Shown here: positions 23,901-32,207 of the stretch, one piece after another
Numbering within the stretch: the stretch's first letter is position 1
Layout: each line of letters opens with the position of its first letter
Source of the DNA: Eudromia elegans
Taxonomy: Eukaryota; Chordata; Aves; Tinamiformes; Tinamidae
DNA length: 64,000 bases
NCBI GenBank assembly: GCA_003342815.1
Contig: PTEX01000206.1
Coordinates: 310,001 to 374,000 of the forward strand
Reading direction: 5' to 3'
Translations under genes and position numbers: made by a program
Notes under the pieces: model-generated
The model's input: only the letters and a program-made list of their open reading frames with translations
Told to the model about the DNA's origin: nothing
Databases searched by the model: none

Positions 23901-26900
23901 GTTTAGACAGGTAGTGCAAGTTCTTACTAACAAGTGTTAGTAATTACAAACCATGTGTCTGTCACGTAGCACTTGATGTAAATATAGCAGAGAGCAGCAT
24001 CATTGCCCATTATGAACAAAGGCAGGTGAGCACAGGTAAGCGCGTGACCTGCAGCATCAGGCAGTTTGTGTCAGTTCGTTGATGTAATTGTGATCTCCTG
24101 CTTTAAGCAGTAAATTGTAGTGCATGTACAGTGGGGGAGATGGATACCTTTTACATCTCAGTTGTTTGTGCAGCACAGGTTTTGAACTCTGATGCTTGGA
24201 AATGCTGGCACAGGAGAAACCCCCTAAGACCTTTGTTTCCTGCCCTTGTGAATTCTCTCTGTATTTCCACCATTCTTTACAGCCATAGGGTGAATTGTGT
24301 CACGGAACTCTTTTAGTTGAAAAATGGCCTAGTTAATTACGTATAAATTTTCACATTATCTATACAAGTGGGAGATAAGGATATGGTAACAAGCAGGTAA
24401 GGAACTCTTAAATCTGGCACTGCTGCCAGAAAAGGTCCTTGCAACTATGGTCTAAGTGTTGAAAAACTGTGGTTTATATTACATATACATATAATACATA
24501 TTGTATTACTTAGATCTTATAGGGACCTGTGTGAGTTCCTACCCCAAACTCACTATTTATACTAGAATTTTGCAGTATGTGGCCTTAGAGAACTACCATC
24601 TCTCATTTCAGTATGTACCATGCAAGACTTCAGAAAAATATGCACAGTTAACGCTTTCTCAAAAATTGCTATTTAACCAGGAGACACACTTCTAGCAATT
24701 CAAGCACCTTGTGGTACACAGTTAGAAGTACCTATACCCGAAATGGTAGGTTCTGGTTTCTTGTTTATCTAAGTGTTTGAGGCTGGCAGTGGAAAAGAAG
24801 AGCTATGTTAGAGCTGAGGGTTTATTTCTAGCCGTGTGTTAGAGGGGAGAAATAAGATGATCTCAGTTGATAGTGGAGGGACAGGGTGGGGAATAAGAAC
24901 TTTCATACACCTAGATAGGCTGGTGTTAATTGTGTCTTCCATTAAAAACAAGGTGTAATGGAGAGTTTCTCTGCCCCCCGCCCTTTTCTGTTACTCCTAA
25001 AAGCTGCAACTCTGCAACTTGACCTTCTTGTTTGAATTCCAGATCATTTCTAATCCAATTGAACTACAGTTAAAATTGAGAATTTATTAGCACTGACTCT
25101 TTAGGTCAAGTTTCGCTGTTTTACCTCTGCACTGGATCCTGTGTGGAAAAGCCTTTGAGAATTACTGGTAGAAATGTGTTTAGCCATATGGCACTAGACT
25201 TTATATACAACACAGACTGCAGTCTAGCTTCAGCCAGAGGCCTTGAATGAGCAGCCATAAAGGAGGAACTCAAATTATTTACCTCTGTCCTTTAATTTTT
25301 GTATTGCAGTGCCCTGTTTTAAATAGGGCTTGTGGAACTGGGAGCAGGTGCTGTATGAAGCACGTTAGCCTCCCACTGTGCCTCAAGGATGGTGCTTGTG
25401 TCACGGGTTGTCACAAGCTGTTTTCAGTGAGACTCAGCCCGCACTGATAACCCAGAACAGCCCACGCTAGAGCCACGAGGCCCATGCAGTGACACTGTCT
25501 TGTCCATCTGTGCTAAACGCAGCTCAGGCAGCGTGAGGCTCTCAATGCCGCCAGAGTTGCCTCCTTTATCTTCTTGGCTTTCTGTTGAGGACTGAAACAT
25601 CCGATCGCAGGCATCACCTGCAGCTTCCAGAGGGATGTTGTGGTTTTGCTTTCCCTTCCCACTCTGTCCCCACTTTCCTCATGCTCATTTTTTTCCCAAA
25701 TGCACTTGCTGCTGTTTGCTGAATTAACCACGATGGGGTCAGCAGTCTCACTGGGACTGTGCTCTAGGAAGCTGGGCCTAGCTGAGTTGTTCAAGTAACT
25801 TTCCAATGAGAAGTCCTGGCAAATCAGCTAAGAAATCGTTTCTACTCGCTCGTGATGCTGTGTTCACTGACTCAGAGTGGGATACTCAGCTGTAATCAGA
25901 TGGTTAGTCCCAGCTAAGATAATTCTGAAGCTCAGTTTAAAAAGAAGCAATCTAAGCATACAGAAGTCATTACTTATCACCATTAATAAGATATAGCCCT
26001 GCTGTAAGTCTCATGTAACTGTAATTTAAGATCAACTAAGCACTTTGGAGGGTTGTATGTCTTGTCTTGTGTAGCTGTGTTCTGGTCAGGTAAATATATA
26101 ACAGGGTTTTTTTGATCTGTTATTTATTAGGTCATATATCTGTTTTAAATTACTTGTTTTCTTCCTGAGTATCATCTGATACATTTATCAGTCATCTCTT
26201 GATATGTTCTGACTAGAAGAACACTGCACTTACCTCCTAGAAGGTAAAAAAGCACAGTTTGAGAAATCTCAATTTAAATGCCTTCTTGATTTGCCATGGG
26301 AAATAAAACAGCAGTATCTGCCTGGAGTTTTGTAAGTTTTAGGCTCTCAAAGGATTGTAACTTTCCTCATCTGCTCCTTTGCAGGGACAGAATGGACAAA
26401 AGAAATACCAGATCAACCTTAAAAGTAGTTCAGGACCCATCCAAGTGCTGCTTATCAATAAAGAATCAAGTTCCTCCAAGCCCATGGTGTTTCCCGTCCC
26501 TCCACCTGATGACCTTGCACAACCCCCGTCCCAACCTGCAGCTCCAGTGACCCCCCCTAAACCCGCCCCTGCCACCCCAAACCCACCCGAACAAGATGGG
26601 CTTAACCAGGAGCAACACTTAGCACAAACACCAGTTACAGAAGCACCCTCAGGTAGGTCCAGGGTTGTTTTCCACTTCTTTTGGGTACCAGGAGCAAGAG
26701 CACTGGAGGGAGGAAGGTCTTAGAGAGGGGGTAGAAGAGGGAAAGGTTGGTAACAGTTTGCATGACACAGCAGCTGTCTGAAGAAGCTACCCCAGGGCTT
26801 GCCAAGAGCTCTCTGGAGGCTGCAGAGAAGCTTCTTCCTCTTTCCGTCTTTCATTCGGTAAAGCAGATTCTCCCTTGGTACTCTGTCGTCTCGCACCAAG

Positions 26901-29124
26901 AGGATGTTTGGGTGTCGGTCCTGCTGAACGTGCAGAGAGGCTTCCGCGGGCGGGTGCGCGTGGTGCAGAGGGCAGGGGTGGCCCTGTGGGACCCCCTGTG
27001 AGCTGCATCCTCTCGGGAGCCCGGCTCTGTGTGCAGCAGCTCCTGCTCCGGGGCCACCGGTGAGAGTGCTCACCACCTTCTGCACAGGCCCAGGGGAACA
27101 GGCAGCGTACGGCCTAGGCTTTGGGGGCCTTGTTTGGTTTCATAGTAATGGTAGGGTCGTATAAAGATACTAAGAAAACGCTATCAATCATAGCAAAGCA
27201 GCTTTCTGAGGAGTCCTGATGAGACTGTGCTCATGACCTGGGAAGGGCGGGTAGGGGGAGTCTCTGTCACTCCAACCCTGACATTGACCACGTCCTCCTC
27301 GCAGGACGAAGCTGGTGCAGACGCCTTGTGTTCCTTTTTTACTGAAACAGCCTTAACGAACGATGTGCTTTCCCTCGCTGCAGACAGCAGCTTGCAGCAG
27401 AACGGTGCAACCTCAGCGACTGCCTATGCCGGCCTCGCAGAGCCCACGTTATTCCCCAGCCTTTCGGGAGATGGCGCCCAAGCTACAGGCGGCTCCAGTG
27501 ACTATCAGGGCTTGCTGCCGTTGGACGTTAACTGTATCCTCAAGCCAAATTCATTTGACGTAGCAAAGATGGATGAGCCCGCAGGTAGGCAGAGTTACTA
27601 TTGTGACCGTTCCACTGCTTTCCAGAGCCATTCTTTGGCACCAAGTTACCCATGAGTTATCAAGGGGTAAAGAGGAAAACTCTCACTGCAGAGGACAGGC
27701 CTTTGTCCACCTCCCAACGAAGCCATTGAACCACTTGAGTAGCAATCCCATTCTGAGCAAAATACCCTTCTCCTGGCAAAATAAGCTGTGTATTACTGTA
27801 GTAAAATATACTATTATCTTTTTGTATTAATATTATAAAAGATAACTGTTCAGCCCAAAGAGAAGGGGAGAAATTTTGTGGGAACAGCTACAGGATAAAA
27901 AGACAAGTATCTTTTAAGTATGTACAGCACACAGACTGTGTCGCCAGCGCCCGCAGTGGGCACGGTACAGTACTTTGCAGGTCAGTGTTTTGATGCAGAG
28001 AACCTGCATTAGGTACCATAAATGCCTGCTCCTGTCTTTCACAGGCACTATCAGTGGGGATATTATTGATGAACTCATGTCTTCTGACGGTGAGTATTGA
28101 GTATCTTCATTTTTCAATAATGGCAATTAGTAGCATGGGTTGTGTCTGCACAGCGTCCTTGGCAGCATCTGTGAGACGCCATGCCAAGAGTCAGACTGCT
28201 TCTTTCCCCTGTACTGCCTCCTCTATCCTTGTCGTTCTGGCCTTTGCTCCCTTTTCAGTTCCCCTGTTAACAGTTTCGTTTAACAATCACAAAGTGAATG
28301 TCTCGATCCAGCACTTGCTATGCAACAGTAACTCGGCAGCCTGTAACTCAGCACGAGTAACTCAGCGACTAGGGTGATGCCTTAGAAAATACCCTTCTGC
28401 CACAGGCTTCCTGCAGGAGCCTTTAGTGACTGTTTCAGAGCGTGTCTGCGTGCCTGCCCGCAGACTGGTACGTGGCCAGCTGCAGAAGAGAGGAATGAAA
28501 CCCCCTCTTCTTGCATTGCCCAAAGGCTGCCTCAAGTCTCTGCTTGAAATGCAGCGCACGGAGCGCCCGCCAGCCTCTGTTTCCACGTGTAGAATAGGGA
28601 CAGTGGTAACTTCCCTCAGGTGAAATCACGAATGTTTGAAGACCCGAGTGCTGTACCAGGAAGAAGGAAATACCTATGATGTGAGCGGCGGCTTTCTGAT
28701 GGAAATTTCACAAGCTGCTCATCAGCAACTTTGCTGCACAAGGAGAGGTTAGTCTGTGTTCCACTGCAATCACTCCCTGCCAGCAAAGTAGAACATTAAA
28801 ACACTTAAACTTCAAGAAAAAACTGAGACCTATCATTTACTGTGTTAGTTTTAAGGCAGCGCAGGTATCCCAGAATGCCTGTCAGAGTGTCAAGGCAGTA
28901 TTTTAATCATTAAGACCAAATCTGGCACTGGGGATGACAGACATGCTGAATTATGAGATAGGCCTCATATTCCAGAAGTGCTTTAATTTAAACTAAACTA
29001 TTCCTGCTTTACAGTTTTTCCTCTCTTACGACTCTCTCCTACTCCCGGAGATGACTACAACTTTAACCTGGATGATAATGAAGGAGTCTGTGATCTCTTT
29101 GATGTGCAGATACTAAATTATTAG
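18981..29124 (+). CDS. E2F5: E2F5, E2F transcription factor 5 (complete, 9 coding exons)
   Basis: Exons: 18981-19100, 21206-21315, 21883-22044, 23198-23241, 24681-24745, 26385-26652, 27384-27584, 28045-28089, 29015-29124. They total 1125 bases including the stop, giving 374 aa (human about 346, recalled). Order: short N-terminus; winged-helix DNA-binding domain (about 11-80, RRIYD at 51-55); leucine-zipper dimerisation helix for DP proteins (about 85-125); marked box (about 125-200); Pro-rich linker; pocket-protein-binding C-terminus ([19 protein letters not shown]). E2F5 with p130/p107 represses cell-cycle genes in quiescent cells and acts in multiciliated cells (established). The ATG has a strong Kozak context (caccATGG). 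Two oddities are an AT-AC intron (22045-23197) and an extra 67-codon exon (27384-27584). Confidence 0.97.
20588..20697 (+). repeat. two tandem 55-bp units in E2F5 intron 1
   Basis: The unit beginning TGCAGGGAGCAGCCTCCAGC occurs twice with only two clear mismatches. Each unit contains AGCCTCCAGC twice. Confidence 0.85.
20905..20942 (+). repeat. 38-base poly(T) tract in E2F5 intron 1
   Basis: Uninterrupted T run. No retroposed body was recognised beside it; its length in the assembly may be unreliable. Confidence 0.9.
21206..21315 (+). CDS. E2F5: E2F5 exon 2 (DNA-recognition helix)
   Basis: Acceptor tttaacag, donor TGGAA|gtaagt. It encodes [20 protein letters not shown] (the RRxYD DNA-contact motif) and [17 protein letters not shown]. 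Confidence 0.98.
21883..22044 (+). CDS. E2F5: E2F5 exon 3 (dimerisation helix)
   Basis: Acceptor ttttaag. It encodes [20 protein letters not shown], the leucine-rich [20 protein letters not shown] and NVMDDSTNH. It is followed not by GT but by ATATCCTTTT, the U12-type 5' splice site; the codon split there is completed by exon 4. Confidence 0.96.
22045..23197 (+). other. E2F5: U12-dependent AT-AC intron of E2F5
   Basis: The intron begins ATATCCTTTT (U12 5' splice-site consensus) and ends AC at 23196-23197. TTCCTTGAC at 23180-23188 is a perfect U12 branch-site match, its branch A about 10 bases from the end. Only this junction continues the E2F5 frame as [17 protein letters not shown]. Confidence 0.93.
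23198..23241 (+). CDS. E2F5: E2F5 exon 4 (marked box)
   Basis: Small 44-base exon after an AC acceptor, with a normal GT donor (AACG|gtaagt). It encodes [14 protein letters not shown], matching human E2F5 exactly as recalled. Confidence 0.95.
24681..24745 (+). CDS. E2F5: E2F5 exon 5 (marked box)
   Basis: Acceptor tttaaccag, donor GAAATG|gtaggt. It encodes [20 protein letters not shown] and EM; human has Ser where this has Cys. Confidence 0.96.
26385..26652 (+). CDS. E2F5: E2F5 exon 6 (marked box end, Pro-rich linker)
   Basis: Acceptor tttgcag, donor TCAG|gtaggt. It encodes [33 protein letters not shown] and [11 protein letters not shown], then a Pro/Ala/Gln-rich linker more Pro-rich than in human. 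Confidence 0.96.
27384..27584 (+). CDS. E2F5: E2F5 exon 7, extra symmetric 67-codon exon
   Basis: Acceptor ctcgctgcag, donor CCGCAG|gtaggc. It is phase 1 at both ends, so it can be skipped without a frameshift. It encodes a Ser/Gly/Ala-rich stretch, then [15 protein letters not shown] and [11 protein letters not shown] do not recall this exon in human E2F5. The end resembles the SFEPIKADPTG segment of E2F4. It may be constitutive or alternative. Confidence 0.82.
28045..28089 (+). CDS. E2F5: E2F5 exon 8
   Basis: A 45-base exon; acceptor tttcacag, donor GACG|gtgagt. It encodes [15 protein letters not shown], part of the transactivation and pocket-binding tail. Confidence 0.96.
29015..29124 (+). 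CDS. E2F5: E2F5 exon 9, pocket-protein binding tail and stop
   Basis: Acceptor gctttacag. It encodes [36 protein letters not shown] and a TAG at 29122-29124. The DYNFNLD...GVCDLFDV motif is the E2F4/E2F5 pocket-protein-binding peptide. Confidence 0.98.
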
Positions 29125-29740
29125 ATATTGTGTCAACCAGACTATCTTATCTACCTCTAACTATAACATTCTAGACTTCTTCATAACCTAAGTATTTGAT
29201 TAATGAATGTATAACGTCTTAGTTCACTGACTCTGGGAGTATATTTCCTCTTGTTTCCTTTACCTGCTTCACAAAACGAATCAAACAACCCAAGAAAAGG
29301 GCTTTCATCAAAAATTTTGGCATTTTTTTCACCTGCATGTCCTTTGTGTAATCCAATGATTCAGAGTTTTCTTTTGTAAGAAAAGCAAAAACGCTTTATA
29401 GCCTTTTGATCATTTGGAAAAAAAAAAGAAATTATTTGGCTTCCTGCTCACAGTTATCAGCATTTTTTGAAGCTTTACTGCCAAGAAGCTTTCTGTACCT
29501 CTCAATCAATAACCTTTAGATCAATTTTGAAGCTTTCACTGCCAAGCTGAGAAGCGAGGGACATCAACTTGAGTTATGCTAAATGGTTTCAGTGAACCAA
29601 TTTTGTGAAGTGCCTTCTGGTTTAGCACTTTAAGTTTCTCACACTGACTTCTTACATTCCACTTTCCTAGATAATAGGAAAGGCCTGTTTGTAGTTTGTA
29701 TTAAAGTGTGCCAATACTTGTATATTAACAAGATTTTTTT

Positions 29741-29746
29741 AATAAA
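29741..29746 (+). terminator. E2F5: E2F5 poly(A) signal AATAAA
   Basis: AATAAA 617 bases after the stop, in an AT-rich 3' UTR. Cleavage is expected at about 29760-29775. Confidence 0.7.
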
Positions 29747-29804
29747 ATTGTACAAACAAAGCAACCACTTTGAGCACTCCTCCTTTCTTGGAATCCCTGC
29801 ATCA

Positions 29805-29810
29805 TTTATT
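29805..29810 (-). terminator. RBIS: RBIS poly(A) signal AATAAA
   Basis: TTTATT on the plus strand reads AATAAA on minus, five bases beyond the RBIS stop. The 3' UTR would be only a few tens of bases. Confidence 0.6.
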
Positions 29811-29815
29811 ATGCA

Positions 29816-29884
29816 TTACAGCTGAGACAATAGGTTTGTGGCAGCATCCACATTTGCTGGTTCATGTTCCACATCATTGGAAAC
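29816..29884 (-). CDS. RBIS: RBIS last coding exon and stop
   Basis: On the minus strand: acceptor CTTCTTTTCAG, then VSNDVEHEPANVDAATNLLS, QL and TAA. PANVDAAT matches human PVNVDEAT. Confidence 0.93.
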   Translation of the reverse strand, partial: VSNDVEHEPANVDAATNLLSQL

Positions 29885-30949
29885 CTGAAAAGAAGAAGTT
29901 TCACTCCTAGGTTGAATGCATTTTTTTTAAAAAGATTTAGGGAAAAAAAAAAAAAAAAAAGAGAGATTTAGCCTGCTGTCTAGAAGATCAGTCCTTGGTA
30001 TATTTAATTTAGTCTAGTGCTGCAGCCAGCTCAGACTTTGGGCGAGGATCCAAGGATCCATCCACCGGCTGCCCCGACGCACTCGCGCGTCCCCTGTCCC
30101 GCGTCACCCCCTCCAGCCCCTCCTCGAGGCGCGAGGCGCTGCTTCCGTCGCTCCCGCCCTAGGGAACCTCGAGCGCCCCGACGCAGCAAACCCAACTTGT
30201 GACTCTCCTACGTCCCCCGGCCGGCGCGGGTTCGTCTTTGCTGCCTGCCGGGCTCTTGCTTCTTCCACCCCCAAACCACGAGCCAGCTCAGGGGCAGCTG
30301 CAAGAGGAGTCTGCCACCAATTACACTGAGGGACTGTCCAGCCCGGGCTAGACAGGGCGAGAGGGGCCAAACGCCGTCCCCATGCCCAGAGCTGCCGCAC
30401 AGGAACGGCTGCTCCGGGTGCTCCGAGGCACCTGGGGCACGTGGAGCACGCGGGGCTCCATGAGGATCGCTCGGGTCTGAAGAGCTACTGGGTGCTGCAG
30501 GAGGAGCCGCTCTGCTCCGAGTGTACTCGTGCTGAGACACGAGCCGCACATCGCAGGCTGCAGCCAGACCCGCCTCTGATGAAAACCCGTCAGAAACGGA
30601 GCCAGAGCATCATTTAAAAGCCCAGGGAGCTCGCTGGGGCTCGGCGCCCGCCCTCTGCACCTCTGACCCGCGGCCGGCCGGAGTCCAGCGCTAACGTGCA
30701 GCCGCAGCTGGGAAAGCCGCGTGGGCAGCGCGATGCGGAGCCGCGGCCGGGGGAAGGGAAGGGCCCTGCGGCGCGCAGGACGCTCCAATGTGGCACCCTG
30801 CGGAGCACCGCGGAGGGAAGCGGAGTTACCTGCGGCGGCTCCTGGGGCTCTGCGGCCGCGGTGCCTCCGGCGCGCTGCTGCGCCTCCTCCCGAGCCTCGT
30901 CAAGCGCCTTGTTCAGAGCTCGGACCTTCTCCTCGTTCACGATGTGGAT
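29816..30949 (-). CDS. RBIS: RBIS (C8orf59), ribosomal biogenesis factor, 5' end in assembly gap
   Basis: Two minus-strand exons are visible: 30830-30949 (40 codons) and 29816-29884 (22 codons plus TAA). They encode IHIVNEEKVRALNKALDEAR and an Ala/Glu/Gln-rich stretch ending EPQEPPQ, then VSNDVEHEPANVDAATNLLS to QL. Human RBIS (about 100 aa, recalled) has INIMNEEKVNRVNKAF and KPVNVDEATRLMALL at the same places, so about 38-40 N-terminal residues are missing; they should lie in the run of N or beyond it. RBIS is a small nucleolar protein supporting ribosome assembly (established). The gene is head to head with CA13 and tail to tail with E2F5. The middle exon is GC- and Ala-rich compared with human. 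Confidence 0.93.
30830..30949 (-). CDS. RBIS: RBIS penultimate coding exon
   Basis: On the minus strand: acceptor GTTTCCCACAG, donor CCGCAG|GTAACT, phase 0 at both ends. It encodes the NEEKV helix with high Ala/Glu/Gln content. Confidence 0.92.
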
Positions 30950-31023
30950 CTGTGGGAAACCGCCCGCAGCGCTGGGTGCTTCGGAGCGCGGCCCCGCCGG
31001 GGCCGGGCGGGCCGGGCGCGCCC

Positions 31024-31863
31024 NNNNNNNNNNNNNNNNNNNNNNNNNNNNNNNNNNNNNNNNNNNNNNNNNNNNNNNNNNNNNNNNNNNNNNNNNNNNN
31101 NNNNNNNNNNNNNNNNNNNNNNNNNNNNNNNNNNNNNNNNNNNNNNNNNNNNNNNNNNNNNNNNNNNNNNNNNNNNNNNNNNNNNNNNNNNNNNNNNNNN
31201 NNNNNNNNNNNNNNNNNNNNNNNNNNNNNNNNNNNNNNNNNNNNNNNNNNNNNNNNNNNNNNNNNNNNNNNNNNNNNNNNNNNNNNNNNNNNNNNNNNNN
31301 NNNNNNNNNNNNNNNNNNNNNNNNNNNNNNNNNNNNNNNNNNNNNNNNNNNNNNNNNNNNNNNNNNNNNNNNNNNNNNNNNNNNNNNNNNNNNNNNNNNN
31401 NNNNNNNNNNNNNNNNNNNNNNNNNNNNNNNNNNNNNNNNNNNNNNNNNNNNNNNNNNNNNNNNNNNNNNNNNNNNNNNNNNNNNNNNNNNNNNNNNNNN
31501 NNNNNNNNNNNNNNNNNNNNNNNNNNNNNNNNNNNNNNNNNNNNNNNNNNNNNNNNNNNNNNNNNNNNNNNNNNNNNNNNNNNNNNNNNNNNNNNNNNNN
31601 NNNNNNNNNNNNNNNNNNNNNNNNNNNNNNNNNNNNNNNNNNNNNNNNNNNNNNNNNNNNNNNNNNNNNNNNNNNNNNNNNNNNNNNNNNNNNNNNNNNN
31701 NNNNNNNNNNNNNNNNNNNNNNNNNNNNNNNNNNNNNNNNNNNNNNNNNNNNNNNNNNNNNNNNNNNNNNNNNNNNNNNNNNNNNNNNNNNNNNNNNNNN
31801 NNNNNNNNNNNNNNNNNNNNNNNNNNNNNNNNNNNNNNNNNNNNNNNNNNNNNNNNNNNNNNN
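31024..31863. other. assembly gap (840 N)
   Basis: Run of N between a GC-rich flank and a GGGAC/GGGAT array. It probably hides the RBIS 5' exons and the shared promoter. Long reading frames crossing it are artefacts. Confidence 0.99.
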
Positions 31864-31922
31864 GGGACGGGACGGGATGGGATGGGACGGGATGGGACGG
31901 GATGGGACAGGGACGGGGGCGG
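31864..31922 (+). repeat. GGGAC/GGGAT pentanucleotide array
   Basis: About eleven G-triplet units at 5-base spacing directly after the gap. It has strong G-quadruplex potential, a likely reason for the sequencing gap. Confidence 0.9.
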
Positions 31923-32031
31923 GTGCGCAGCAGGTTCCTTATCGGGACCCGAGCATCGGGGCGTCGCCGCTCACTCCTTCAAAGCGGGCGGTGGAGCCGC
32001 CACGGCCGCTCTTGGTGCGCAGCCCGGTTCA

Positions 32032-32160
32032 ACTCAGCCCAGTTCGGCTCAACTCAGCTCAGCTCAGCCCAGTTCAGCCCGGCTCAGCTCAGCTCAGCCC
32101 GGTTCGGCTCAGCCCGGTTCAGCTCAGCCCGGTTCGGCTCAGCCCGGTTCGGCTCGGTCG
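32032..32160 (+). repeat. CAGCCCGGTTCGGCT array abutting the CA13 start
   Basis: Five-base modules (CAGCT, CAGCC, CGGTT, CGGCT), arranged as a 15-base unit at 32094-32160. The array ends 17 bases before the CA13 ATG, so it probably forms CA13 promoter or 5' UTR. Confidence 0.88.
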
Positions 32161-32176
32161 GGCACAGAGGCGCAGG

Positions 32177-32207
32177 ATGCTGCACTGGGGCTACGAGGAG
32201 CACAACG
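32177..32207 (+). CDS. CA13: CA13 exon 1
   Basis: ATG then LHWGYEEHN, ending one base into Gly; donor AACG|gtaggg. Human has MSRLSWGYREHNG. Tiny first coding exons with this phase are typical of cytosolic CA genes. Confidence 0.93.

Noticed and set aside
25513-25806. 97-codon minus frame in E2F5 intron 5
   Set aside because: No recognised family and no splice partners; probably chance.
27305-27383. Upstream acceptor (cctcgcag) as the start of E2F5 exon 7
   Set aside because: Joined to exon 6 (phase 1), it reaches a stop within 14 codons; the acceptor at 27383 keeps the frame.
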